From positions 1 to 15,904 of the forward strand of contig JBGPIK010000125.1 of assembly GCA_041484845.1 (NCBI GenBank): DNA of 15,904 nt, written 5' to 3'. The position numbers and the translations under genes were made by a program. A model generated the notes under the pieces. The model saw only the letters and a list, made by a program, of their open reading frames with translations, searched no databases and was not told the DNA's origin. Source of the DNA: JBGPIK01 sp041484845 (GTDB lineage: Bacteria; Desulfobacterota; Binatia; UBA9968). Position 1 is the first letter of the stretch, and every line of letters begins with the position of its first letter. Below are positions 1 through 7,557 of the stretch, piece by piece.

Positions 1-169
1 GATGGTTTTTGTCATAGGTTTCGCGTCTGCTTTATCGCTGACAACATGACCTCTGACGACAAATGAACTTTTCCGGGATGATGCACCTTACTGGGATTTA
101 ATCTCTATGTCCAGGCAAAACGCGCGATAACCGCTGCTGCGGATGCCGCCATCTCCAAAAAAAGGACGG

Positions 170-325
170 TCACAGGAAAAGTTCCAATTGCGCAGCGAAG
201 TCGGGGCGCTGTGAAGAGATCAGGATAATGAGCGAATGCAGAAAGTAGACTAACGTGCTCAGGCTTCCAAGCACATAGACAAGTATCAAGATCGTCTCGA
301 AAAGAGAGGCTTTATCCGTTTTCAT
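170..325 (-). CDS. small single-helix membrane protein, unknown function
   Basis: A 51-residue protein starting MKTDKASLFETI. Residues about 9-37 form one long hydrophobic segment rich in Leu, Ile, Val and Tyr, with a charged N-terminus and a short polar tail ending in ELFL, so it is probably a one-pass inner-membrane miniprotein. The frame stays open upstream to 589, but I chose the start at 325 because GGAGG sits about 6 nt before this ATG (minus strand), while the upstream extension has no hydrophobic or family-like character and no good ribosome site. An 8-bp inverted repeat lies just upstream, in the probable leader. I do not recognise a family. It is divergent from the AI-2E gene. The existence of the gene rests on ribosome site, start and hydrophobic pattern only. 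Confidence 0.55.
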   Translation of the reverse strand: MKTDKASLFETILILVYVLGSLSTLVYFLHSLIILISSQRPDFAAQLELFL

Positions 326-345
326 GAGCCACCTCCGCCGATTTT

Positions 346-374
346 CTTTGCGCCCAATCATCCCTAGCGCAAAG
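346..374. repeat. 8-bp inverted repeat upstream of the small membrane protein gene
   Basis: CTTTGCGC (346-353) and GCGCAAAG (367-374) are perfect complements separated by 13 nt. The repeat lies 21-49 nt before the minus-strand start at 325. It could be an operator or a leader RNA hairpin. There is no T-run, so it is not a normal intrinsic terminator. Confidence 0.4.
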
Positions 375-490
375 ACCATTCCAGCGCGGGTGGTAACCAC
401 GGTACTCAAAGTAACTTGTCGATACGCAATGAATTTTCGGGAGTGGACGTGATAAAAGGAGGCCGGCCCACAAACTCCAAGTAGCCGATT

Positions 491-508
491 GGATACGCCC
501 CTGTATCC
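491..508. repeat. short inverted repeat, possible operator
   Basis: GGATAC (491-496) and GTATCC (503-508) form a perfect 6-bp dyad with a 6-bp spacer. It sits a few bases upstream of the candidate -35 element of the operon that starts at 609, a position compatible with a regulator site. Dyads this short also occur by chance. Confidence 0.25.
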
Positions 509-519
509 GATCCGTCCCG

Positions 520-550
520 TTGCAAGATTAAGGATCAACGGTCGGATAAT
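520..550 (+). promoter_or_regulatory. candidate sigma70 promoter of the 609-3363 operon
   Basis: TTGCAA (520-525) and GATAAT (545-550) resemble -35 and -10 boxes, separated by 19 nt, which is longer than the optimal 17. Transcription would start near 557, about 50 nt before the GTG start at 609. This is a weak prediction made by eye. Confidence 0.3.
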
Positions 551-608
551 GCTTGCAGCGGGGTGACCTTCTGCGTACAGTTGGTGCAATTCAAAAGGGG
601 TACACCAG

Positions 609-1667
609 GTGAATCAGAACTGGCTTGTGACGGCTTTCTTTTTTGCTCTCCTGCTGGCGATACTCTATGGCGCGTTTCTTATTCTAGCGCCGTTTTTGCC
701 GACCATCACTTGGGCGGTGATCCTCGCCATTCTGGTGTATCCGCCTTACGCGTGGTTGCTGCGATGGCTAAAGGGTCGAGCAACCCTGGCGGCATCGATC
801 GTTGTTATGATCGTTACAGTTCTGGTGCTGCTGCCGGGGGCGGAACTCGCTTGGTTCTTGTCACAAGAGGCGATTGCAGTGGTGCAATCCGTGCGCTCGC
901 TCCTGAGCGGCGAAGGTGTCGAGGAATGGATGCAACAGGGCTGGGTCCAGCGGTTGCTCGATGGGTGGAATGCGATTTCCTTTCGTCTCGCGCCCTTCGA
1001 AATCAACTGGCGGGCACTCCTGGCTCAGAGCGCGCAAGTGTCGTCGGCGTTTGTGGTCTCCCATGTTACCGGCATCGCGCAAAACATTCTCGTTTTCACG
1101 TTCGATTTCATCGTGATGTTGCTGACGCTGTTTTTCCTGCTGCGCGACGGCGCGGATTTTTTTTACCGGACGCGTATTCTTCTGCCCATGGATCAAGAAC
1201 ATCAGGAGCGCTTATTTAGAAACATCACCGATGCCGTTCTTGCCGTGGTGCGCGGCTCTTTGGTCGTGGCCATGATGCAAGGGTTGCTCGCCGGGTTTGC
1301 TTACTGGGCGGCCGGCGTACCTTTTGCGGCGCTCTGGGGCGTCGTCACCGCGTTTGCATCGCTGTTGCCGGTCGGCGGCTCTGCAATAGTCTCGATTCCG
1401 GCGTCGGTATATCTATTTCTTCAGGGTGAAAATCTACGCGCGATTTTGTTGCTGATTTGGTGTTTGGGATTTGTCGGTACGGTGGATAGTGTTCTCAAGC
1501 CGTTGCTGATCGGTAATCGCCTGGGCCTTCCGGTGCTATTTCTCTTATTCGGTATTCTCGGCGGAGTTGCTCTGTTCGGCACGGTGGGTATCGTTTTAGG
1601 ACCGGTTTTATTTGCGCTGCTCAGAGCCCTGTTGGATTTATATATGGAAGAGTATGGCAATGCTTAG
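609..1667 (+). CDS. AI-2E family (UPF0118/PerM-YdiK type) transporter
   Basis: A 352-residue polytopic inner-membrane protein of the AI-2E exporter/TqsA-PerM superfamily. Two N-terminal hydrophobic segments (about residues 6-50), a third near 60-85, an extramembrane stretch near 90-145, a helix ending in FFLLRDG, and four or more C-terminal helices give the usual topology. Family-type motifs are visible: LLPVGGSAIVSIPA, VDSVLKPLLIG and GTVGIVLGPVLFALL. Length is normal for the family. The start is GTG at 609 with AAAAGGGG about 8 nt upstream. Members export varied small molecules or ions and the substrate cannot be read from sequence, so autoinducer-2 should not be assumed. It is the first gene of a probable four-gene operon; the next gene starts 37 nt downstream and is redox-related. 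Confidence 0.9.
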   Translation: MNQNWLVTAFFFALLLAILYGAFLILAPFLPTITWAVILAILVYPPYAWLLRWLKGRATLAASIVVMIVTVLVLLPGAELAWFLSQEAIAVVQSVRSLLSGEGVEEWMQQGWVQRLLDGWNAISFRLAPFEINWRALLAQSAQVSSAFVVSHVTGIAQNILVFTFDFIVMLLTLFFLLRDGADFFYRTRILLPMDQEHQERLFRNITDAVLAVVRGSLVVAMMQGLLAGFAYWAAGVPFAALWGVVTAFASLLPVGGSAIVSIPASVYLFLQGENLRAILLLIWCLGFVGTVDSVLKPLLIGNRLGLPVLFLLFGILGGVALFGTVGIVLGPVLFALLRALLDLYMEEYGNA

Positions 1668-1704
1668 AGTCCGGCCGTTAAAGTGACTTGACGAAGGAGA
1701 AGAT

Positions 1705-2217
1705 ATGGCTGAGGATATTTCCATCAAACGTGAAATTGTCGTGGAGGCCGATGCGCAGACGCTCGATAAACTTCGCAAGGAAGGTCATGCGCGCGGCTTT
1801 ACGGTCTACTGCGACGAAGCCGAGCGCACCGGCGGCGATAATTCAGCTCCGCCGCCGCTGGCCTATTTTGCGTTGTCCTTGGCTTTTTGACTGCTGACGC
1901 AAATTTCCCGGTACGGGGAAATGTTAAAGACAAAAGTCGACAAGGCGAAAGTCTTCGTCAAAGCGCGGTTCAAAAACGAGGGCTCGGTACTGCGTGAAAC
2001 GGTCCAGGCGGTGGGTCTCGGCTGCGAAATCAGCACGGAGTTGGAATCGCGCGAGCCGGCGGAAAAAGTTGCCGCGGTCGTCAGAAACGCCGAGAAGGGG
2101 TGCTATGTCATGCAGACCCTTCTTCAGCCGACTCCGGTGGATAGGCATTTTTCGCTCAATGGTGAGTCCTTCGAGCCGGAGTCATTTCCAAAAAAGCACT
2201 CAACTGTTAAGCCGTAA
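1705..2217 (+). CDS. OsmC-like peroxidase/hydrolase family protein, probable selenoprotein (Sec62 by UGA)
   Basis: The frame opens at ATG 1705 (AAGGAG about 7 nt upstream) and runs MAEDISIK to LAF, meets TGA at 1888-1890, and continues in the same frame as LLTQISRYGEM to the stop at 2217. Read through, it is a 170-residue protein of normal OsmC/YhfA-like length. The stretch GGDNSAPPPLAYFALSLAF then TGA matches the family's GG-x-AP-P-L block, which ends in the catalytic cysteine. The TGA thus stands exactly at that cysteine (residue 62). The second conserved cysteine is present (C133 in EKGCYVMQTL). OsmC/Ohr proteins reduce organic hydroperoxides with such a cysteine pair. A SECIS-like hairpin follows the TGA, and the 98 codons after position 1920 stay open and family-like, arguing against a decayed gene. 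I infer selenocysteine at residue 62. A TGC-to-TGA sequencing error or nonsense mutation remains possible. C36 and C106 are additional cysteines. The AhpD-like gene starts 16 nt after the stop. Confidence 0.82.
1888..1922 (+). promoter_or_regulatory. candidate bacterial SECIS element following the in-frame UGA
   Basis: TGA at 1888-1890 is followed after a 12-nt gap by a hairpin: ATTTCCC (1903-1909), loop GGTACG (1910-1915), GGGAAAT (1916-1922), giving 7 perfect base pairs. The loop begins 19 nt after the UGA and starts with GG. Known bacterial SECIS elements have a small apical loop with a G in its first two positions, about 16-37 nt after the UGA; in E. coli fdhF the loop GGU lies 18 nt after it. 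The match is by inspection, without a folding calculation. The hairpin would recruit SelB with Sec-tRNA. Confidence 0.75.
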
Positions 2218-2233
2218 AAAAGGAGGCACGCCA

Positions 2234-2479
2234 GTGGCTGAACAAAAAGAGTTTTTTGGGGTCAAGTACAAAGAAGGGTCGTTAGATCCGAAGGCGGCGC
2301 AACTTATTTTCTTTGCGGTTTGCATTGCCATCGGTCATGCGGGCGGAGCCAAGCGTCATCTGGACAAGGCGCGAGAGTGCGGCGCGAGTGAAGATGAAAT
2401 ATCGGAAGCCATGGTTTATGCCATGCGCCCGGCGGCGGCCAAAGTGCGTGATTTGGCCAAGGAAATTATTGCTCGCTAA
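2234..2479 (+). CDS. AhpD/carboxymuconolactone decarboxylase-like small protein lacking CxxC
   Basis: An 81-residue single-domain protein starting at GTG 2234, with AGGAGG 7 nt upstream. The segment AAQLIFFAVCIAIG, then HAGGAKRH, then LDKARECGASEDEISEAM has the helix pattern and the GA-(S/T)-E-(D/E)-EI-xEA block of the AhpD/CMD fold. In AhpD the active site is E-x11-CxxCxxxH. Here the aligned residues are Q23, H35, G38 and H42, so only the terminal histidine is kept and both redox cysteines are gone. C30 and C49 lie elsewhere in the protein. It is therefore unlikely to be a classical AhpD disulfide reductase. It may use C30 or C49, act non-redox, or partner the Sec-OsmC. It lies 16 nt after the OsmC stop and 20 nt before the thioredoxin gene, which supports one operon. 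Confidence 0.82.
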   Translation: MAEQKEFFGVKYKEGSLDPKAAQLIFFAVCIAIGHAGGAKRHLDKARECGASEDEISEAMVYAMRPAAAKVRDLAKEIIAR

Positions 2480-2499
2480 GCTAGCTTTCGGAGGCAGCG

Positions 2500-3363
2500 T
2501 TGAGCGCTATGAATCAATCGACCATTGACGTTGGCGAAGAGGATTTCGAATCGGCGGTTTTGGATCGCTCCAATGAGGTGCCCGTTCTGGTCGATTTCTG
2601 GGCGCCGTGGTGCGGACCGTGCCGCGTCTTAGGGCCAGTTTTAGAAATGCTGGCCGAGGAATACGCGGGCGACTTCATTCTCGTGAAAGTGAATGTTGAC
2701 GACAATCCGACGCTTGCGGGCGCGTTGGGAATTCAAGGCATACCGGCAGTGAAACTCTTTAGAGACGGCGAAATCGCATCAGAGTTCACCGGCGCATTGC
2801 CCGAACCCATGGTGCGGGAGTTTTTGTCGAAGTTCTTGCCGTCCGCCTCGGACAAGCGGGCGCAGGAGGCGCTCAAGCTCGAGCAGGAAGGCAAGATTCC
2901 TGAAGCCAAGGGCCTTTATGACACGATACTAAAATCTGAGCCGAACCATCCCAAAGCGCTTCTGGGCTTGGGTCGCCTGTTGATGAATGAAGGCGCTCAC
3001 GGCGCGGCGTTAGAGCACCTGGATAAGATACCGATCGTGGCCGATGAACGAAAGGAAGCGGATCGTCTCATCGCTCGCTTAAGACTCCAAGAGGGCGGGG
3101 CGCAAGACGAAAGCGCATTGCGGGCAAAGCTTAAGTCGCATCCGGATGATTTAGAGACAAGGTTTGATCTCGCTCAAGCGCTGGCGGCAATGGAAAGGTA
3201 CGGAGAGGCGCTCAGCGAGTTCCTCGTCATCGTAAGAAGCGATCGCACCTTTAAGGACGATGGCGCGCGCAAAGCGATGATCCAGATTTTTGAAGTTTTG
3301 GGGTCGGACAATCCGCTTACCGATAAATACCGCTCGGAGCTGGCCAAGGTTCTTTTCACTTGA
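2500..3363 (+). CDS. cnoX: thioredoxin-TPR protein of the CnoX/YbbN type
   Basis: A 287-residue cytoplasmic protein. Residues 1-110 are a thioredoxin domain with the active site WCGPC (C38, C41) and the cis-proline in GIPAV (P82). Residues about 118-287 are TPR-like helices (RAQEALKLEQEGKIPEAKGL, HPKALLGLGRLL, RFDLAQALAAMERYGEAL), and the C-terminal DDGARKAMIQIFEVLG block is typical of YbbN/CnoX, the holdase and redox co-chaperone that protects substrates from over-oxidation and hands them to GroEL or DnaK. Unlike the E. coli protein, the full CxxC is kept, so disulfide reduction is likely. The start is TTG at 2500, chosen because GGAGG (2490-2494) is 5 nt away; the ATG at 2509 would be 14 nt away. 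It ends the peroxide-related operon and could supply electrons to the OsmC-like protein. Confidence 0.9.
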   Translation: MSAMNQSTIDVGEEDFESAVLDRSNEVPVLVDFWAPWCGPCRVLGPVLEMLAEEYAGDFILVKVNVDDNPTLAGALGIQGIPAVKLFRDGEIASEFTGALPEPMVREFLSKFLPSASDKRAQEALKLEQEGKIPEAKGLYDTILKSEPNHPKALLGLGRLLMNEGAHGAALEHLDKIPIVADERKEADRLIARLRLQEGGAQDESALRAKLKSHPDDLETRFDLAQALAAMERYGEALSEFLVIVRSDRTFKDDGARKAMIQIFEVLGSDNPLTDKYRSELAKVLFT

Positions 3364-3527
3364 AAAGCAACGATCGACCGCGACGCTGAAAGCCAGCTTG
3401 TGTTCTAACCACGGCTGTATCGTTGCCATTGCTCTTTTGTTTTCAGCATCGGCCCATCGTTTGCCCGGCTCATGGCCCTTCGCCATCTGCCTGCGCCGTT
3501 ATAAGATGGATATGAAAGCGAGCGGTC

Positions 3528-6503
3528 ATGCACTCCAAAACTGATGGCCAAGAAAAATTGATCCAGAAGCTGGCGCGCTCACTTTGCCGCGAAGCGGCGC
3601 AGCACAAGCCGTCGATTTTCGAGCCCCAGGATTGGCTGGGCAAAATGATCGAGTGGTCGCTCGAGGATGAATCTTTGCGGGTCGCGCTCTTCCGTTTCGT
3701 CGATGTTTTGCCAAGCCTGGATTCGGCTGCCGATATCGGTCGTCATCTGGAAGAATATTTCGCCAAAACCGATGGCGCCTTCGGCGGATTGGTGTTCCTC
3801 ACGCAAGCATTACACGCGGGATGGTTGTTGGCGCCGGTCGCGAAAAGGAACGTGGCGCGGCTGGCGCGGCGATTCATCGTAGCCGAAGAACGAGACGCGC
3901 TGCGGGCCGCCTTGGAGGGGCTCAGAAAAGAACCCGCCGCCTTCACTCTCGACGTGGTCGGCGAGGCGACGGTGAGCGAAAAGGAAGCTGAGGTTACGCA
4001 GCGGCGTTATCTCGATCTATTGCGCGATCTGACTCCGATGGCCGGCGCCTGGCCGGCCATCGCGCAGATCGACAACGGCGCGAGCGGTCCTTTGCCCAGA
4101 GTCAATCTCTCGGTGAAGGTTTCTTCGCTGTATCCGCGCTTCGACCCTTTAGATCCGGATAGCGAGCAAGTCGCGCGCGAGCGCCTGCGGCCCATTTTTC
4201 GTGAGGCCGGGCAATCGAATGCCGCGTTAACGATCGACATGGAACAGTATGCGTTCAAAGATCTAACTCGGCAAATTTTTCTTAGCCTGCTCGAGGAGAG
4301 CGAGTTTGCCGCGGTACCCCATGCCGCCATCGCCGTGCAAGCTTATCTGCGCGATGCCGAACAGGACCTGCTGGAGCTGATTCACTGGGCGCGGGCGAAG
4401 CGGCGGCCGATCGGCGTCCGTCTGGTCAAAGGCGCTTACTGGGATAGCGAGATTGCCTGGGCCAAGCAGAAAGGCTGGCCGATTCCTGTTTTCCTCGACA
4501 AAGGCGAGACCGACGCAAATTACGAGAAGCTGACACGGCTCCTCTTGGAAAACCATGACATTGTCGATGCCGCTTTCGGCAGCCATAACATCCGCAGCCT
4601 GGCGCACGCCATGGTTACGGCCGAGCAATTGGGCATACCGAAAGTCGGGTATGAAATTCAAATGCTCTACGGCATGGGTGAACCGATCCGCCGCGCGGTG
4701 ATTCACAACGGCCAGCGTGTGCGGATTTATTTGCCGGTAGGAAAACTCCTGCCAGGAATGGCTTATCTGATCCGCCGCCTGATGGAAAACACCTCGAATA
4801 CGTCTTTCCTGCGACAGACCTATGCGGAAGAGGCGGACATCAATAAGTTGATTTCGTCGCCGGCTCCCAAGAAACCCGCGAAGAAGATCCGGCCCGCGGC
4901 GCGCAAAGGTGCCGAAGCCGAAGTCGTAGATCGGTTCCGCAACGAGCCGACGCTCGATTTTTCGCGGCAAAAAAACCGAGCGGATTTTGCTCAGGCGCTG
5001 AAAACGGTCCGGCAAAAGTTCGGCTGTGATTACCCGCTGTGGATTGGCGGTAGAGAAGTCGATACCCGCGACAAGATCGCTTCCGTCAATCCCGCCGCGC
5101 CGAACGAAATCGTCGGTCGAGTCAGTGTCGCCAGCGCGGAGGAAGCGGAGCGAGCGCTCATTGCCGCCAATAAGTTTCAACCCGAATGGAGGCAAACCCC
5201 CGCACGTAAGCGCGCGGAAATTCTTTTCACCGCCGCAGCGATCACGCGGCGGAGGCGGTTCGAATTGGCGGCATGGGAAGTGTTTGAAGTTGGCAAGAGT
5301 TGGCGCGAGGCTGATGCCGACGTGGCGGAAGCCATTGATTATCTTGAATACTACGGGCGCGAGATGCTGCGTTTGAGCGCGCCGCGACTGACACAAGCGT
5401 TGCCCGGTGAAAGCAACGTGTATGTTTATGAGCCGCGAGGGCTCGCGGCGGTCATCGCGCCGTGGAATTTTCCCCTGGCCATTCTCACCGGCACGAGCGC
5501 GGCGGCTTTGGTAGCCGGCAACTGCGCGCTGATTAAACCCGCGGAGCAAGCGCCGGTTATCGGCTTTTTAATGATGGAAATATGGCGCGAAGCCGGCTTG
5601 CCGCCGGATGCGGGCCAATTGCTCCAAGGCGGCGGCGAACTGGGCGCATTTCTTGTACGCCACTCGGGAGTCCACGTGATTGCGTTTACCGGATCGCGCG
5701 ACGTTGGCTTAGACATTTTGCGCGCAGCGTACGATCAGCGACCCGGCCAGCAGCACGTCAAACGGGTCGTTTGCGAGATGGGCGGCAAGAACGCCATTAT
5801 CGTTGATGAAGACGCCGATCTCGATGAAGCCGTAACGTACGTCATCGAGTCGGCATTCGGTTATCAGGGGCAAAAGTGTTCCGCGGCGTCGCGTCTAATC
5901 GTGCTCGACGAAATTTACGATCGCCTGCTCGAGCGTTTAGTCGAAGCGGTTCGCAGCCTCAAAGTGGGCCCGCCAGAAGACCCGAGGAACTTCATCGGGC
6001 CGGTGATCGATGCGGCCGCTCACGCCAACATTAGAACTTACCTTGATATCGGTAAGCGGGAAGGCCATTGCGCCATCGAAGGCAATGCGCCGAAGGACGG
6101 TTTCTTCGTCGCACCGGTTATCTTTAGCGGGATTGAGCCGGACCATCGGTTGGCCAGCGAAGAGATTTTCGGTCCCGTGTTATCCGTGATGAAAGCACGC
6201 CATTTTGATCACGCATTGGAAATAACGAATCACTCGTCCTACGCATTGACCGGCGGTCTTTTTTCCCGTTCGCCGGCGCATATCGAGAAGGCGCGGCGAG
6301 AGTTTCGCGTCGGCAATTTGTATATCAACCGCGGCATTACCGGCGCGGTGGTCGAGCGCCAACCGTTCGGCGGTGTTAAGCTTTCCGGCATCGGCTCCAA
6401 GGCAGGCGGACCGGACTATCTGCTGCAGTTTCTCGAACCGCGGACGATCAGTGAAAACACCCTGCGCCACGGATTTGTGCCGCCGGACGAGTTGAAAGTT
6501 TGA
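3528..6503 (+). CDS. putA: bifunctional proline dehydrogenase / L-glutamate gamma-semialdehyde dehydrogenase
   Basis: A 991-residue PutA that oxidises proline (FAD) and then P5C/glutamate semialdehyde (NAD+) to glutamate. Residues about 20-445 form the proline dehydrogenase barrel: LSVKVSSLYPRFDPLDPD, DMEQYAFKDLT, GVRLVKGAYWDSE, YEIQMLYGMG and the substrate-binding arginine pair R416/R417 in IRRLMEN. A Lys/Pro/Ala-rich linker (about 446-475) leads into the aldehyde dehydrogenase: APWNFPLAI, AFTGSRDVG, general base E750 in CEMGGKN, nucleophile C784 in GQKCSAA (34 residues apart, as usual) and EEIFGPVLSV. There is no N-terminal ribbon-helix-helix domain, so this is the compact, non-repressor PutA type. 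The ribosome site is weak (GAAAGCGAG). A TATAAG box at 3500-3505 may be the -10 element. A hydrolase gene follows directly. Confidence 0.97.
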   Translation: MHSKTDGQEKLIQKLARSLCREAAQHKPSIFEPQDWLGKMIEWSLEDESLRVALFRFVDVLPSLDSAADIGRHLEEYFAKTDGAFGGLVFLTQALHAGWLLAPVAKRNVARLARRFIVAEERDALRAALEGLRKEPAAFTLDVVGEATVSEKEAEVTQRRYLDLLRDLTPMAGAWPAIAQIDNGASGPLPRVNLSVKVSSLYPRFDPLDPDSEQVARERLRPIFREAGQSNAALTIDMEQYAFKDLTRQIFLSLLEESEFAAVPHAAIAVQAYLRDAEQDLLELIHWARAKRRPIGVRLVKGAYWDSEIAWAKQKGWPIPVFLDKGETDANYEKLTRLLLENHDIVDAAFGSHNIRSLAHAMVTAEQLGIPKVGYEIQMLYGMGEPIRRAVIHNGQRVRIYLPVGKLLPGMAYLIRRLMENTSNTSFLRQTYAEEADINKLISSPAPKKPAKKIRPAARKGAEAEVVDRFRNEPTLDFSRQKNRADFAQALKTVRQKFGCDYPLWIGGREVDTRDKIASVNPAAPNEIVGRVSVASAEEAERALIAANKFQPEWRQTPARKRAEILFTAAAITRRRRFELAAWEVFEVGKSWREADADVAEAIDYLEYYGREMLRLSAPRLTQALPGESNVYVYEPRGLAAVIAPWNFPLAILTGTSAAALVAGNCALIKPAEQAPVIGFLMMEIWREAGLPPDAGQLLQGGGELGAFLVRHSGVHVIAFTGSRDVGLDILRAAYDQRPGQQHVKRVVCEMGGKNAIIVDEDADLDEAVTYVIESAFGYQGQKCSAASRLIVLDEIYDRLLERLVEAVRSLKVGPPEDPRNFIGPVIDAAAHANIRTYLDIGKREGHCAIEGNAPKDGFFVAPVIFSGIEPDHRLASEEIFGPVLSVMKARHFDHALEITNHSSYALTGGLFSRSPAHIEKARREFRVGNLYINRGITGAVVERQPFGGVKLSGIGSKAGGPDYLLQFLEPRTISENTLRHGFVPPDELKV

Positions 6504-6541
6504 GGGCAACCCAATCCCATGCGGTTACGATTCGGGGAGCG

Positions 6542-7537
6542 ATGAATTCCCGGAATGTTCAAGGGAGCGCGTGGGGAGCGCCTTATCGCGCGCCGCTGTG
6601 GCTGCCCGGCGGGCAATTACAAACGATCTACGCTTACTCCTTAAGGAGAACGTCCGGTTTCGTTTACCGACGCGAGCGCTGGGATACTCCCGACGGCGAC
6701 TTTATTGATCTGGACTGGCTCGATGACCCGAATCATTCCAAACTCGTCGTTCTTTTTCACGGACTCGAGGGATGCTCAAGCAGTCACTACGCCGTGAGTT
6801 TGATGAATCAACTGGAGCGCAACGGCTATTTCGGTGTCGTGCCTCACTTTCGCGGCTGCAGCGGCAGCGCTAATCGCCTACCGCGGGCTTATCATTCCGG
6901 CGATTCCATGGAATTGGATTGGATACTGCGGCGCCTTAAGGAAAGATTCCCGCGCACCAAGATCTATGTGGTCGGCATTTCACTGGGTGGAAACGTGCTT
7001 CTGAAGTGGCTCGGAGAACAGAGCGATCGGGCGTTGACAATGATTGAGAGAGCCGTCGCTGTTTCAGCTCCGCTGGATCTTGAAATCGCGGCGCAGCGGC
7101 TGGACCGCGGCTGCAACAAATTCCTCTATACCCGTCACTTTCTGATGACGCTGCGGCGAAAAGCGTTGGGAAAAATATCCACACACGGTCTGGGCATCGA
7201 CTCGCGGGCCGTAAATAGCGCGACGACATTCCGTCAATTCGACGACGCTTACACGGCTCCGGTTCATGGCTTTCGCGACGCTCAAGATTACTGGAGGCAA
7301 TCAAGCAGTAAACCGTGGCTTAGAAGGATCAAAGCGCCAACTCTGCTGATCAACGCGCGCAACGATCCATTTTTTCCGGGCGATGCATTACCGGGTGCGA
7401 ACGAAGTGTCCGCGCCGGTTCGCCGCGACTATCCCGAAAGCGGCGGTCACGTCGGCTTTGTGTCGGGGCGGTTCCCTGGGGATTTAGACTGGCTGCCGTG
7501 CCGCGTCCTCGGCTTCTTTCTTGATCCGGCCTTGTAG
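6542..7537 (+). CDS. YheT-family alpha/beta hydrolase
   Basis: A 331-residue alpha/beta-fold hydrolase of the YheT/ABHD1-3-like group (COG0429 type). It has the N-terminal LWLPGGQLQTIYAY signature of the group, an oxyanion strand VVLFHGLEG, PHFRGCSGS, the nucleophile elbow GISLGGN (S147), the acid in INARNDPFFPG and the histidine in ESGGHVGFVSG, so the catalytic triad is complete. Members are esterases or lipases with poorly defined natural substrates. A TTG start at 6500, overlapping the putA stop, is also open, but I prefer the ATG at 6542, with GGGGAG directly upstream, because family similarity begins just after it. It is probably co-transcribed with putA. The 3' end is convergent with the next gene, leaving only 20 nt between the stops. 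Confidence 0.9.
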   Translation: MNSRNVQGSAWGAPYRAPLWLPGGQLQTIYAYSLRRTSGFVYRRERWDTPDGDFIDLDWLDDPNHSKLVVLFHGLEGCSSSHYAVSLMNQLERNGYFGVVPHFRGCSGSANRLPRAYHSGDSMELDWILRRLKERFPRTKIYVVGISLGGNVLLKWLGEQSDRALTMIERAVAVSAPLDLEIAAQRLDRGCNKFLYTRHFLMTLRRKALGKISTHGLGIDSRAVNSATTFRQFDDAYTAPVHGFRDAQDYWRQSSSKPWLRRIKAPTLLINARNDPFFPGDALPGANEVSAPVRRDYPESGGHVGFVSGRFPGDLDWLPCRVLGFFLDPAL

Positions 7538-7557
7538 CTCGACTGGCTCGGGGCGAT

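Noticed and set aside
1..15. Possible start of a minus-strand gene (ATG at 15 to 13, MTKTI)
   Set aside because: Only five codons lie in the window and no ribosome site is visible upstream, so nothing can be supported.
563..1219. 218-residue plus-strand frame overlapping the AI-2E-family gene
   Set aside because: It has a Gly/Arg/Ser-rich shadow composition and overlaps a gene with clear transmembrane and family motifs.
1888..1890. Reading the OsmC gene as a pseudogene or as two separate genes (61 and 98 residues)
   Set aside because: Only one stop interrupts the frame, it falls on the catalytic cysteine codon, the downstream half is intact, and a SECIS-like hairpin follows. Independent initiation at ATG 1921 is possible (GGGGAA precedes it) but would give a half-domain without the first catalytic residue.
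4263..5549. 428-residue open frame on the minus strand inside putA
   Set aside because: It is fully antisense to a clearly functional PutA. Long antisense frames are common in GC-rich genes; it shows no domain and no ribosome site that I can support.
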